Assembly (NCBI GenBank): GCA_030544685.1
Contig: CP086683.1
Coordinates: 5,876,485-5,940,484 of the forward strand
Direction: 5' to 3'
From: Pseudomonas sp. B21_DOA
Lineage (GTDB): Bacteria > Pseudomonadota > Gammaproteobacteria > Pseudomonadales > Pseudomonadaceae
Length of the DNA stretch: 64,000 nucleotides
Below, piece after piece: positions 37,829 to 47,204 of this stretch; within the stretch, counting starts at the first letter, position 1, and each line of letters begins with the position of its first letter. The notes beneath the pieces were generated by a model. The model searched no databases. It saw only the letters and a program-made list of their open reading frames with translations, and was not told where the DNA came from. The translations under genes were made by a program, and so were the position numbers.

Positions 37829-39886
37829 ATGCAGGCTTTCCTTTCACCGGGGATCAAATTGCTGGGGCGGTTTGGCTTCGCAGGTAAATTCCAATTATTG
37901 TTTCTGCTGTTCATTCTGCCGCTGGCCGGCAGCCTGTTGATGATCGGCCATGACTATCGCGAGAAGCTCAATCTGATCTCCGGCGAACGTGCCGGTGTGC
38001 GTCAATTGCTCGCGCTGGATGCGCTGGACAACCTGCTCGCCGCGCAACGCGACCGCGCCGCCCGCTGGCGCGCCACCGAGACCAATCGTCAGCCGACACC
38101 GGCCACCCTCGCCGCCATGGCTGCCTTCGATGGCGTGCAACCGGCGGTGCTGCAAGCCACCACCGAGCTGGGCAATGCCCTGAACCAGCAAGGCGCCGAC
38201 GGCGCAATCCTCGAGCGCTATCAGGCGCTGCAAACCGCACTCAATGGTCTGGATTCGAAAAGTCTCAGCAGCGTTGGCTGGTGGCCGGACGGTTACGACC
38301 GCTTCACCAATGCCCTGGGCGCGCTGCAAGCCTTGCGCGAACAGATTGTCATGGACAATCGCCTGACTCTCGCACCGTGGCTGGAAACCTACCTGCTGAC
38401 GCACATTTCCACGCAACACGCACCGGACCTGATCGAGCGGGTCGGCCGTCTCGCCGCGGTCGGCCAGGCTTCGGTGGTCTCCGGGCAGTTCACCCTGCAG
38501 AGCCGCTTGCAGTTGCGCGACCTGCGCAGCCGCATCGGCGACGCCCGCGAGCAACTGGTGAAAACCGCCGGCCTGCTGGAGGCGCGTCTGCCAGCCGAAC
38601 TGCAAGCCTGGGCCGGTCAGTATCACGACAGCCTGAAACACCTCGACAGCGGCCTGAAAGTCCTCGACGACGGTGTGTTTGGCGGCAGCATCAACCTCAA
38701 GCCAGAGGACTTCGAACGCAGCCTCGACGCGCTGCTCACCGACCTCGCGTCCCTGCGCCAGCAATCCCTGGTGGCGCTGGATCAGCGGCTCGATGCTTAT
38801 TACAGCTCGGCGATTCGCCAGTTCATTCTTGTCGCTGCAATCTTCGGTTGCTTGCTGTTGGCCGCGTTATACCTGTTTGTCTGCCTGCAAGCCTCGATCC
38901 GCCGCAGCGCCAGCGGCATCACCCTACTCGCCGAAGCTTTGCGCGACGGCAACCTGAGCCTGCAAGTGCCGGTGGTGGGGCGCGATGAGCTGGCAGCGAT
39001 CAGCACCGCGCTCAACGTCGCCGTGGTGCAACTGCGCAGCAGCATGCTCGGCGTCGACCACGAGACCTCGCAGTTGAGCAACGCGGTACGCAGCCTCAAC
39101 CAACACTCCAGCGGCGCCCTGAGCGAAGTCGAGGCGCAGCAGTTGCAGATCAGCCAGATTGCCGCTGCCGCCACGCAATTGGCCGCCACCTCGCAAGGCG
39201 TCGCGCAGAGTTGCGAACAGGCCTCCGGCAGCGCCCAGCACACCCGGCGCATCGCCGCCGACAGCAGCCGCGACAGCCAACGCACCACGGCCAGCATTCA
39301 GCAGCTCAATCAGCGCCTGAACGACACCGCCGCCGCGCTTGGCCGGGTCAGCGAGCAAGGCCAGCAGATTCAACTGGTCGTGGACACCATTCGCGGCGTC
39401 GCCGAGCAGACCAACCTGCTCGCACTCAACGCCGCCATCGAAGCCGCCCGCGCCGGCGAACAGGGTCGCGGTTTTGCCGTGGTCGCCGACGAGGTGCGCA
39501 GCCTCTCGCAACGCACGCAATCGTCCACCGCGCAGATCGCCGGCACTGTCGACAGCCTGCGCGCCACGGTCAACGAAGCGGTGAGCCTGATGGAAGCCGC
39601 CTGCGGCCAGGCGCAATCGGATGCCGAAGCGGTCACCGGACTCGGAGAGCGCCTGGGAGAAATCGCCAGCGCCGTACAGAGTGTCACCGACACCCTGGCG
39701 CAAATCGCCACGGCGGTTGAAGAACAGGCCAGCACCGCCGACGAAGTCAGCGGCAATATCCAGCAGGTCGACCAAGCGGCGGTGCGTTTGCTTGAAGGCG
39801 CACGCGCGGTTAACCTCGCGGCGGACACCTTGAGCCAGGGCAGCGAGGCCCTGAGCGCCAATACCGCCAGATTCCAACTGCGCTGA
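37829..39886 (+). CDS. Methyl-accepting chemotaxis protein, transmembrane
   Basis: This is a 685-residue chemoreceptor. Membrane segment 1 is FQLLFLLFILPLAGSLLMI (about 21-40) and segment 2 is FILVAAIFGCLLLAALYLFV (about 331-350). The periplasmic domain between them, of about 290 residues, is all-helical. A HAMP-like linker (ITLLAEALRDGNLSLQVPVV, about 365-385) follows, then the signalling hairpin with [20 protein letters not shown] near 520. The ligand is unknown. It has GAGG before ATG and no neighbouring che genes, so it is an orphan receptor. Confidence 0.93.
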   Translation: MQAFLSPGIKLLGRFGFAGKFQLLFLLFILPLAGSLLMIGHDYREKLNLISGERAGVRQLLALDALDNLLAAQRDRAARWRATETNRQPTPATLAAMAAFDGVQPAVLQATTELGNALNQQGADGAILERYQALQTALNGLDSKSLSSVGWWPDGYDRFTNALGALQALREQIVMDNRLTLAPWLETYLLTHISTQHAPDLIERVGRLAAVGQASVVSGQFTLQSRLQLRDLRSRIGDAREQLVKTAGLLEARLPAELQAWAGQYHDSLKHLDSGLKVLDDGVFGGSINLKPEDFERSLDALLTDLASLRQQSLVALDQRLDAYYSSAIRQFILVAAIFGCLLLAALYLFVCLQASIRRSASGITLLAEALRDGNLSLQVPVVGRDELAAISTALNVAVVQLRSSMLGVDHETSQLSNAVRSLNQHSSGALSEVEAQQLQISQIAAAATQLAATSQGVAQSCEQASGSAQHTRRIAADSSRDSQRTTASIQQLNQRLNDTAAALGRVSEQGQQIQLVVDTIRGVAEQTNLLALNAAIEAARAGEQGRGFAVVADEVRSLSQRTQSSTAQIAGTVDSLRATVNEAVSLMEAACGQAQSDAEAVTGLGERLGEIASAVQSVTDTLAQIATAVEEQASTADEVSGNIQQVDQAAVRLLEGARAVNLAADTLSQGSEALSANTARFQLR

Positions 39887-39892
39887 CGCCCT

Positions 39893-39919
39893 CCCCGGCC
39901 CCGATTTTCGGGGCTGGAG
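39893..39919 (+). terminator. Possible terminator hairpin after the chemoreceptor
   Basis: CCGGCCCCG-atttt-CGGGGCTGG forms a stable stem 7 bases after the stop, but no T-run follows. Confidence 0.4.
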
Positions 39920-40001
39920 GATAAGCGGTTGAAAACAGGAAGAAATATTTTCGATTTACGCTTGACGCTTTGCCATTTCAGGGGAATAATGCGCGCCACT
40001 T

Positions 40002-40078
40002 GGCTACATAGCTCAGTTGGTTAGAGCATAGCATTCATAATGCTGGGGTCCGGGGTTCAAGTCCCTGTGTAGCCACCA
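40002..40078 (+). tRNA. tRNA-Met (elongator, anticodon CAT)
   Basis: The acceptor GGCTACA pairs with TGTAGCC. The D-loop is AGTTGGTTA, the anticodon arm is TAGCATTCATAATGCTG with CAT, and the T-loop is GTTCAAGTC. CCA is encoded. The first pair G-C and the D-arm mark it as elongator rather than initiator tRNA. Confidence 0.95.
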
Positions 40079-40084
40079 AGTACT

Positions 40085-40118
40085 AAAAACGGCTTACCGA
40101 AAGGTAGGCCGTTTTTTT
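40085..40118 (+). terminator. Rho-independent terminator of tRNA-Met
   Basis: ACGGCTTACC-gaaa-GGTAGGCCGT followed by T7, right after the tRNA 3' end. Confidence 0.9.
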
Positions 40119-40360
40119 ATGCCTGCAATAATTCCCCTCCGGTTCCCCACCCACAGAAGGTCTATCTTCAGCCCTTTCGATTGATCAGTGGGCTCGCAGC
40201 CGCTCATCCGTCAGACTTTCTTACAGTTTGCACTGCGCCTTTTTTCATATAAGCCACATATCAAATTCAAGATAATGCCTTCCTCCCAACCAGGCTTTTA
40301 GCCAGGTATTACGAGCCCCGCCCGCCATAAAACTTTAGATAATCAAGAGCGCTATATGAG
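40119..40360. other. AT-richer gap after tRNA-Met
   Basis: This part is clearly more AT-rich than its neighbours (for example TTTTTTCATATAAGCCACATATCAAATTC, read in parts). It has no gene on either strand and no copy of the tRNA 3' end that I can see. It may be the remnant of inserted DNA. Confidence 0.45.
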
Positions 40361-40399
40361 AAAAAACGCCGCTATTCTTTGAGGGTTAGCGGCGTTTTT
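40361..40399 (-). terminator. Rho-independent terminator of the symE unit
   Basis: AAAAAACGCCGCTA and TTAGCGGCGTTTTT form a stem that ends the minus-strand XRE-symE unit. Confidence 0.85.
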
Positions 40400-40439
40400 C
40401 CTACGCAACTGGCGTTGCGGCTGTACTTGGACGATTCAT

Positions 40440-40664
40440 CTATTCCGCTGTAATCACCAGACACCCTTTCATCACACGCACTTTGACGTTCTCGTTCACC
40501 TCGAATCCTGCCTGCCGTAGCCACAGGCCGCGCAGTCTGATCCAGGGTACGGGTTTGGCGAGGCTGTAGGTTTTTTCCTTGGTGTGGACCGGGTAAAAAT
40601 CAGCGGCGATTTTCAACCGGCGTTCAGTGATGGGGGTTGATGTCGTATGATTGGCTTTAGCCAT
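40440..40664 (-). CDS. SymE-family toxin-like protein
   Basis: This 74-residue protein has a C-terminal half, PWIRLRGLWLRQAGF then VKVRVMKGCLVITAE, that lines up with E. coli SymE (GQWLEAAGF then VDVKVMEGCIVLTA). SymE is an AbrB-fold, SOS-induced toxin with RNA-damaging effect, and its synthesis is repressed by antisense RNA SymR. This copy lacks the long C-terminal extension of SymE. AGGAG lies 5-6 bases before ATG. I see no LexA box. It lies 79 bases behind an XRE regulator gene on the same strand, so control may be by that protein instead. Confidence 0.75.
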   Translation of the reverse strand: MAKANHTTSTPITERRLKIAADFYPVHTKEKTYSLAKPVPWIRLRGLWLRQAGFEVNENVKVRVMKGCLVITAE

Positions 40665-40743
40665 GATTAGCTCCTGTTTAGCTGCTTGTGGTTAGCGGGG
40701 CCTGGGTGTTCGCGCACCTTGGTTCCGCGTTCTTTGGGTTACT

Positions 40744-41136
40744 TCAAACTTCTTTTTCTTCGTTGCTTGTTTTGCTCGCTGCCTGTGCGATCAGCGCGTC
40801 AAGCATCTGCGCAATTACCTTCTGTTGGACCTTCGAAAGCTCATTGATGGACTGCAGCCGTCGATACCACGTCGAGGTCAAGCTGCGCCTGGTCGTCTCC
40901 GTGTACGAGGGAACCCCGAGCAGGTCTTCAACGGGAACGCGAAGCGCAAATGCCATCTTCACCAGTGTCGTGACCGGCATGCTGCGCGTGCCCTCCTCGT
41001 AACCCTGAAAGGTCTGCCGGGAAAGACCTAAAGCCCTTGCAAACCGCGTCTGTGTGATCTCGTGCACCGTGCGTAAATGTGCAATGCGACTGCCCAACGC
41101 CACCAGAAAATCACGATCCTCATTGGAAATGCTCAT
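40744..41136 (-). CDS. XRE-family transcriptional regulator
   Basis: This 130-residue protein has a helix-turn-helix at about residues 14-70 (LGSRIAHLRTVHEITQTRFA, RALGLSRQTFQGYEEGTRSM). A C-terminal helical tail rich in Gln, Lys and Ser follows. I start at MSISNEDRDF (41136); the frame is open to 41223. It precedes the symE-like gene on the same strand, giving the shape of a small addiction-type or defence-linked module placed between tRNA-Met and ggt. Confidence 0.8.
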   Translation of the reverse strand: MSISNEDRDFLVALGSRIAHLRTVHEITQTRFARALGLSRQTFQGYEEGTRSMPVTTLVKMAFALRVPVEDLLGVPSYTETTRRSLTSTWYRRLQSINELSKVQQKVIAQMLDALIAQAASKTSNEEKEV

Positions 41137-41472
41137 GACAGCGGCCAACTGAAAATAAAATCGAATGGCAACGGACTCATCCTCTTCATCTGATATCCAT
41201 CCTGGAAAAACTACAGAAACCATCCTCAGGCAACGCCGCGTAGGCTGTCGACCTGAAAGTTCTGTAGGAGAAATGTACGAAAATTACTCCAGCCGGGGCG
41301 AAGAACCACAACCAAAGACACCATTGATTCAACTGAATCCATCGCAACCAACCGGGTTTGGAACGCACCGTCGAGGACGATTGACATAGCACCAAATCCC
41401 CACCGGTTTGCACCCCGCCCGCCCGCTCGATAAAGTCCCCCAAGACTTCTACCCCACGGACGGAGAGCCCGC
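41137..41472. other. 336-base space upstream of ggt
   Basis: It lies between the divergent XRE and ggt genes. No gene is seen. GGAGAG lies 5 bases before the ggt GTG start. Base composition in 41140-41340 is more AT-rich than ggt, like the XRE-symE segment, so the edge of the accessory DNA may lie near 41350-41450. Confidence 0.4.
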
Positions 41473-43317
41473 GTGTTTCCAGCCCAGCCTTTGAAGCGCT
41501 TTCGCCTGCCAGCCCTGACACTGCTTGTCAGCGCTCTGACCCTCACCGCATGCAACGCCCCGCCCTCTTCTTCGTTGCCGCTGGCACCGGAAGCTGCATC
41601 CGGCTATCGCACTGATCTGCAAACCCGTCACGCCAACAGGCACATGGCCGCTGCTGCCAATCCACTCGCGGCCGAAGCCGGGCGGGAGATGTTGCGTGAG
41701 GGTGGTTCGGCGATTGATGCGGCGATTGCGATGCAGGCGGTGTTGACGCTGGTTGAGCCGCAGTCTTCCGGGATCGGTGGCGGGGCGATGATTGTGTTGT
41801 GGGATGGCAAGCAGGTGCGCACCTATGACGGCCGCGAAACGGCGCCGGCCGGGGCCACCGAGAAGCTGTTCCTGAAGGCTGACGGTAAACCGATGGCCTT
41901 TACGCAAGCGCAGATCGGCGGGCGCTCGGTCGGTACGCCCGGGGTATTGCGCGCGCTGGAGCTGGCGCATCGGCAGCATGGTCGCTTGCCATGGGCGAAG
42001 CTGTTTGAGCCGGCGATCAAACTGGCCGAGCAAGGCTTTGCAATTTCCCCGCGTCTGCATTCGCTGCTGACTGCCGATCCACTGATACGCCAGTCGCCAG
42101 ACATGGCTGCGTACTTCCTGAATGAGGATGGCAGCGTCAAAGCCGTCGGCACGCGCCTGCACAACCCGAAGTTGGCCGCCGTATTCAAACGTATCGCCAG
42201 CGAAGGTGCCGATGCCCTGTACAAAGGTCAGATCGCCGAAGAGATCGTCGCCAAGGTTCAACAGCACGCCAACCCCGGCAGCCTGTCGCTGAACGATTTG
42301 CAGCGTTATCAGGCCAAGGAGCGCGCGCCGCTGTGTACCGACTACAAGCGTTGGCAGGTCTGCGGCATGCCGCCACCGTCGTCGGGCGGGATCGCCGTGG
42401 CACAGATTCTCGGCACGTTGCAGGCGCTGGAGACTCGCGATCCACGCCTGTCGCTGACCCCGCTCAAACCAGTGAACAGCAATAAGCCGGCCGGCATCGA
42501 ACCGGCGCCGCAAGCGGTGCATCTGATCGCCGAGGCTGAACGTCTGGCCTATGCCGACCGTGCGCAATACGTGGCCGACACCGACTTCGTCCCGGTGCCG
42601 GTCAAAGGTCTGCTCGATCCTGCCTATCTGGCCAGCCGCGCCAGCCTGATCGGCGAGCGCAGCATGGGCAGCGCCAAACCGGGCACACCGCCGGGCGTAC
42701 AGGTTGCCTACGCACCGGACCGCTCGCCGTTGCGCATCTCGACCTCGCAAGTGGTCGCGGTGGATGATCTCGGCGGCGCCGTGTCGATGACCACCACCAT
42801 CGAAGCCGCGTTCGGCTCGCACCTGATGGTTCAAGGTTTTCTGCTGAACAACCAGATGACCGACTTCTCGTTCATCCCCGAAGAGAACGGGCAGAAAGTC
42901 GCGAACCGCGTCGAACCGGGCAAACGCCCACGCTCGTCGATGGCGCCGACGCTGATCTTTGATCGCAACACTGGCGAATTCGTCGCCACGGTCGGCTCAC
43001 CCGGCGGCTCGCAAATCATCGAATACGTGGCGAAAACCACCATCGGCCTGCTCGACTGGAACCTCGATGCACAAAGTGCGATCAACCTGCCCAACTTCGG
43101 CAGCCGCAATGGCCCCACCGAACTGGAACAGGGACAGTTCAGCCCGGCGCTGATTCAGGCACTCAAGGACAAGGGCCACGCGGTCAGCGAAATCGACATG
43201 ACCAGCGGTACCCAGGCGATCGTGCGGGTGAAGGATGCGCAGGGCAAAGCGACATTGACGGGGGTGCCGATCCTCGGCGTGAGGGAGAAGCGTTGGGGGA
43301 CTGAAACACTGCATTGA
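41473..43317 (+). CDS. ggt: Gamma-glutamyltransferase (glutathione hydrolase)
   Basis: GGT cleaves or transfers the gamma-glutamyl group of glutathione in the periplasm. It is an Ntn hydrolase made as a precursor that cuts itself before a Thr. The 614-residue protein starts at GTG 41473. Its leader ends in TLTACNAP, which could be a lipobox. AAANPLAAEAGREMLREGGS and GGGAMIVLWDG mark the large subunit, DLGGAVSMTTTIEAAFGS holds the cleavage/catalytic Thr, and PRSSMAPTLIF with GSPGGSQII mark the small subunit. A terminator follows at 43319. Confidence 0.94.
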   Translation: MFPAQPLKRFRLPALTLLVSALTLTACNAPPSSSLPLAPEAASGYRTDLQTRHANRHMAAAANPLAAEAGREMLREGGSAIDAAIAMQAVLTLVEPQSSGIGGGAMIVLWDGKQVRTYDGRETAPAGATEKLFLKADGKPMAFTQAQIGGRSVGTPGVLRALELAHRQHGRLPWAKLFEPAIKLAEQGFAISPRLHSLLTADPLIRQSPDMAAYFLNEDGSVKAVGTRLHNPKLAAVFKRIASEGADALYKGQIAEEIVAKVQQHANPGSLSLNDLQRYQAKERAPLCTDYKRWQVCGMPPPSSGGIAVAQILGTLQALETRDPRLSLTPLKPVNSNKPAGIEPAPQAVHLIAEAERLAYADRAQYVADTDFVPVPVKGLLDPAYLASRASLIGERSMGSAKPGTPPGVQVAYAPDRSPLRISTSQVVAVDDLGGAVSMTTTIEAAFGSHLMVQGFLLNNQMTDFSFIPEENGQKVANRVEPGKRPRSSMAPTLIFDRNTGEFVATVGSPGGSQIIEYVAKTTIGLLDWNLDAQSAINLPNFGSRNGPTELEQGQFSPALIQALKDKGHAVSEIDMTSGTQAIVRVKDAQGKATLTGVPILGVREKRWGTETLH

Positions 43318-43318
43318 A

Positions 43319-43344
43319 AAAGGCCTGCCGAGCAGCAGGCCTTC
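43319..43344. terminator. Terminator between ggt and the flavin reductase gene
   Basis: AAGGCCTGC-cgagca-GCAGGCCTT, with As on the left and a short TCT on the right, serves both convergent genes. Confidence 0.7.
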
Positions 43345-43356
43345 TCCTGGAGTAAA

Positions 43357-43956
43357 TCAGACCGCCAACGTCTTGCCATCCACCCCATCCCCAATCGTCA
43401 GAAAATGCCCGCCCGCAACGTGATGCAGCGTGCGCAATCCATCCTGCCCTTCGAAATGCCAGCGGCCGTCGCTGAACACTCGCTCGTCGGCCTGGGCGGC
43501 GATGACTTCGGCGAGGAACAGGTCGTATTGCTCGTGATTGCGCGGCTCCGGCAACAGGCGGCATTCGAGCCAGGCGACACAGCCGTCGAGCAGCGGCGCT
43601 TCAACCTGTTCGCCAGCGAAGGTTTGCAGACCGTACGCCTGAAACTTGTCCTGACCCTGGGCGCGGGTGATTTCCAGGCCGGAGGTGTTGCCGACGGTTT
43701 GCACGATATCGGCCTGATTGACGCAAGGCACGTTCAGCACAAAGGTGCCCGAGGCTTCGAGCAACTGGCGGGTCCAGGTGGATTTGTCGAGGACGACGGC
43801 GACTTTCGGCGGCTCGAAATCCAGCGGCATGGCCCATGCGGCGGCCATGATGTTGCGTTGGCCGTCGTGAGCGGCGCTGACCAGCACGGTCGGCCCGTGG
43901 TTGAGCAGGCGGTAGGCTTTGTTCAGAGGCACCGGACGGCGGTGGGAGGCGCTCAT
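43357..43956 (-). CDS. Flavin reductase-like domain protein
   Basis: This 199-residue protein fits the flavin-reductase/FMN-binding split-barrel family. It has GPTVLVSAAHDGQRNIMAAAWAMPLDF, then PPKVAVVLDKSTWTRQLLEASGTFVLNVP, and a late LFLAEVIAAQADE strand. Such proteins bind FMN and reduce flavins or act as partners of oxygenases. No oxygenase gene is near, so the role is open. GGAG precedes ATG 43956. Confidence 0.85.
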   Translation of the reverse strand: MSASHRRPVPLNKAYRLLNHGPTVLVSAAHDGQRNIMAAAWAMPLDFEPPKVAVVLDKSTWTRQLLEASGTFVLNVPCVNQADIVQTVGNTSGLEITRAQGQDKFQAYGLQTFAGEQVEAPLLDGCVAWLECRLLPEPRNHEQYDLFLAEVIAAQADERVFSDGRWHFEGQDGLRTLHHVAGGHFLTIGDGVDGKTLAV

Positions 43957-44017
43957 GGGATCTGCTCCGGAGGAAAAGGAGCCGATTGTAGCGCTGCCAC
44001 TGGAGAAACACAGAACC

Positions 44018-44106
44018 TGTGGGAGCGAGCCTGCTCGCGAAAGCGGTGTATCAGCCAACATTAACGTTAAATGTTGAATCGCCTTCGCGAGCAGGCTCGC
44101 TCCCAC
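44018..44106. repeat. REP pair (inverted)
   Basis: CTGTGGGAGCGAGCCTGCTC and its complement flank a spacer holding a second small palindrome ACATTAACGTTAAATGT. Confidence 0.9.
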
Positions 44107-44122
44107 ACTTGGTCAGTGTCGA

Positions 44123-45439
44123 TCAGTGAGAAAGCTGATTGGCAAACTGCCCCACCGCATCCACCACTTTCTGCGCACCGTCCTGAATCTCGACAATCAC
44201 CGTGCCTGCCTCCGCCGCCAGCGCCAGGCCCTGTTCAGCCTGGAGCTTGCCGTCGGTCATCAGCGTCACGGCATTGCGGGCCATTTCCTGATTCTGCCGT
44301 ACCACGCCAACGATTTCATCGGTCGCCTGGCTGGTGCGCGAGGCCAGTTGCCGGACCTCGTCCGCGACCACGGCAAAACCACGGCCCTGCTCGCCGGCGC
44401 GAGCGGCTTCGATGGCGGCGTTGAGCGCCAGCAGGTTGGTCTGTTCGGCAATGCCGCTGATGGTTTTGACGATGGTGCCGATCACCAGCGACTGCTCGTT
44501 CAGCGCCTCGATACCTTCGCCGGCGGCTTGCATGTGCCGCGACAAATCACGCATCACATTCACCGCTTCGGTGACGACCGTGGTGCCCCGTTGCGCGGTG
44601 CTGTCGGTTTGTTGCGAAGTGCTGTAAGCGATGCTGGCCGCGTCGGCAACCGCCTGCTCGCGGTTGACCTGATCAGTAATCACCGTGGCGAACTTCACCA
44701 CTTTGTACAGTTTGTCGTTGGCATCAACCACCGGGTTGTAGGACGCTTCCAGCCACACCGTACGACCATGGCTGTCGATACGCTTGAAGCGGCCAGCGAC
44801 GAACTCACCGCTGTTCAAGCGCCGCCAGAAGTTCTGGTACTCGGCGCTGTTGTACTCATCCGGGGCGCAGAACGTGCGGTGATGTTTGCCTTTGATCTGC
44901 GCCAGGCTGTAACCCATGCCGTTGAGGAAGCGATCATTGGCGCTGAGCACATTGCCGTTGAGGTCGAACTCGATCACGGCGGTAGAGCGCACCAGCGCGC
45001 CGATCAGGTTCTCATGCTCGCGGGAGGCTTCGATGGTGCGGGTCAGGTCGCTGGCGTAGAAGGAGATGTGTCTGATCCGGCCATCGGACGAGCGCACCGG
45101 TTGCACGATGGAACGCAGCCACGCCTCGTCGCCATTGCCGCGCAACAGGCGCACGGCGCCGGCAAAATGCTCGCCACGGCTCATCGAGTTTTTGAAGCGC
45201 TGATGGAATTCGTCGGTTTTGACGTGGGCCGGCACGATGTCTTCAATTGCCCGGCCGACCAGGTCCTGGCTCTTGTAGAGCATTTCATCGAGAAAATTCT
45301 GGTTGACCGAACGAATCCGCCCGTCGGGCTCAAGGGTCAGCGCGAGCATTTCGCTTTCCAGGCTTTCCTTCACTTGTACAAGGCTGGAGAGTTCTTCGCG
45401 CAGAGCGGCCAGCTCTTGTTTCAAGCGTTTATTGAACAT
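44123..45439 (-). CDS. PAS-PAS methyl-accepting chemotaxis protein (BdlA-like)
   Basis: This 438-residue soluble receptor has no membrane segment. An N-terminal coiled-coil lead ([20 protein letters not shown]) is followed by two PAS domains. PAS 1 spans about 30-145 ([36 protein letters not shown]) and PAS 2 about 150-265 ([38 protein letters not shown]). The signalling hairpin is [20 protein letters not shown]. This layout matches BdlA, the biofilm-dispersal sensor of P. aeruginosa, but other PAS chemoreceptors share it. The PAS ligand (heme, FAD or none) is not evident. Confidence 0.88.
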   Translation of the reverse strand: MFNKRLKQELAALREELSSLVQVKESLESEMLALTLEPDGRIRSVNQNFLDEMLYKSQDLVGRAIEDIVPAHVKTDEFHQRFKNSMSRGEHFAGAVRLLRGNGDEAWLRSIVQPVRSSDGRIRHISFYASDLTRTIEASREHENLIGALVRSTAVIEFDLNGNVLSANDRFLNGMGYSLAQIKGKHHRTFCAPDEYNSAEYQNFWRRLNSGEFVAGRFKRIDSHGRTVWLEASYNPVVDANDKLYKVVKFATVITDQVNREQAVADAASIAYSTSQQTDSTAQRGTTVVTEAVNVMRDLSRHMQAAGEGIEALNEQSLVIGTIVKTISGIAEQTNLLALNAAIEAARAGEQGRGFAVVADEVRQLASRTSQATDEIVGVVRQNQEMARNAVTLMTDGKLQAEQGLALAAEAGTVIVEIQDGAQKVVDAVGQFANQLSH

Positions 45440-45553
45440 GGGAAAGCACCGATGGCAGGGTAGTTAGCGGATACAACCTAGCCATCGGCCTTGCGCAGCT
45501 TTTCTGAAGCCAGCTTCAGACCCGTCAGTCGAAAATAATCCGGCGCTTGCGGT

Positions 45554-46867
45554 TCAGGCAGCGCCGGCAGCCTGACACGGTCCGGTACGTGGCATGCGCG
45601 CACCGAAATACGCCGCCGTCACAATCCCCACCGCGCCCATCACTGCACAGAAGAACACGCAGATCCATGGGCTCCACGGCATCAGACCAATCAGCAACAG
45701 CGGCGTGATACTTGCCCACGCCGCGTACGCAATGTTGTAGGTGAAGGAAATGCCCGACACGCGAATCCGCGCCGGGAACAACCCGACCATCACCGAAGGC
45801 ACCGCACCCACTACCCCACAAGCGAGACCGGCGACCGCATAGGCCATGCCGATCCAATGGCCGCCCATGATCAGACAGCCATACAACACGCCAATGCCCA
45901 GCGGCAGCAACAGGCTGTAGAGCATGACCGTGCGCCAGGCGCCGATGCGGTCGACCAGCAGACCGGCGATCACGCAGCCGATATTCAGAAAAACGATGCC
46001 CAAGGCACTGAGGCCGAAGGTGTGGCTGGCGGTCATGCCGAAGGTTTTCTGCATCATGGTCGGGGTGATGACCACGAAGACCACCACCGCCGAGGTGAGT
46101 ACGCAGGTGAGCAACATGGCCGGGAGCATGGCCAGACGATGTTCACGCAACACCGTGCGCAGCGGCAGTTCGACTCGCGCCTCGCGTTGCGCCTCCATGG
46201 CCATGAACACCGGGGTTTCGCTGAGCCAGCGGCGCAGATAAACGCCCACCACGCCGAACACGCCACCGAGCAGAAACGGATAGCGCCAGGCGTAATCGAG
46301 AATTTCGGCAGGCGTGAAAACCTGCGCCAGGAAGGTCGCCGTGAGTGCGCCGATCAAGTAACCGAAGGTCAGGCCGGCCTGCAGAAATCCCAAGGCGTAA
46401 CCACGATGGCCGACAGGCGCATGCTCGGCGACAAACACCCAGGCACTCGGCACTTCACCACCCACCGCCGCCCCTTGCAGGATGCGCAGCGCCAGCAACA
46501 GCAAGGGTGCGAAATAGCCGATCTGTGCGTAGGTCGGCATGATCCCGATCAGCAGGCACGGCAGGGCCATCATCAGGATGCTCAGGCTGAACACCTTTTT
46601 GCGGCCCAGACGGTCGGCGAAATGGGCCATCAGAATCCCGCCCAGCGGCCGCGCCAGATAACCGGTGACGAAGATGCCGAAACTCTGCAGCAAACGCAGC
46701 CACTCGGGCATTTCCGGCGGGAAGAACAGCTGGCTCAGGGTCAGCGCGAAGAACACGAAAATGATGAAATCGTAGATTTCCAGCGCCCCGCCGAGCGCCG
46801 CAAGGCCGAGGGTCTTGTAGTCGGCACGGCTGAATGGCGCCGGTCGGGCTGGAGAATTGGCAGTCAT
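45554..46867 (-). CDS. MFS transporter, metabolite:H+ symporter type
   Basis: This 437-residue inner-membrane carrier has about twelve hydrophobic segments. It has the MHS-subfamily signature GYLARPLGGILMAHFADRLGRKKVF (about 68-92, read in two pieces) and LRILQGAAVGGEVPSAWVFVAEHAP. Relatives carry dicarboxylates, shikimate, proline or betaine. The substrate is unknown. I chose ATG 46867; ATG 46885 in frame is possible because neither has a clear ribosome site. Confidence 0.85.
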   Translation of the reverse strand: MTANSPARPAPFSRADYKTLGLAALGGALEIYDFIIFVFFALTLSQLFFPPEMPEWLRLLQSFGIFVTGYLARPLGGILMAHFADRLGRKKVFSLSILMMALPCLLIGIMPTYAQIGYFAPLLLLALRILQGAAVGGEVPSAWVFVAEHAPVGHRGYALGFLQAGLTFGYLIGALTATFLAQVFTPAEILDYAWRYPFLLGGVFGVVGVYLRRWLSETPVFMAMEAQREARVELPLRTVLREHRLAMLPAMLLTCVLTSAVVVFVVITPTMMQKTFGMTASHTFGLSALGIVFLNIGCVIAGLLVDRIGAWRTVMLYSLLLPLGIGVLYGCLIMGGHWIGMAYAVAGLACGVVGAVPSVMVGLFPARIRVSGISFTYNIAYAAWASITPLLLIGLMPWSPWICVFFCAVMGAVGIVTAAYFGARMPRTGPCQAAGAA

Positions 46868-47045
46868 GACAAAGAACTCAGGCATCGGCAAAAACCAAGG
46901 CGCTCATGGTCTACGCAAAAGCGCGGATCGACAACCCGTCAGACCATAGTCTCGGTTTGCGAAAACCTGCTCAACAAAAGGGCGGCGCTTGATTTACTGT
47001 TAGTGCCTGTCTGCTGGGCCACAGCTTACAAACCACCATCAATCC

Positions 47046-47136
47046 CTGTGGGAGCGAGCTTGCTCGCGAAGAGGCCGGTATATTCAACATCACTGTTGAC
47101 TGACCTGACGCCTTCGCGAGCAAGCTCGCTCCCACA
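47046..47136. repeat. REP pair (inverted), T variant
   Basis: Both halves have GAGCTTGCTCGCGAA. The pair lies in the divergent space between the MFS gene and atoE. Confidence 0.9.
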
Positions 47137-47204
47137 AGGGCGCTGACCATGTTGAGATTGTGGCCAGAGATCAAAATAACCATAAAAAATCCGAGGTACT
47201 TCCC

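Noticed and set aside
40665..40743. LexA box controlling the symE-like gene
   Set aside because: No CTG-N10-CAG match with the right core was found upstream of 40664.
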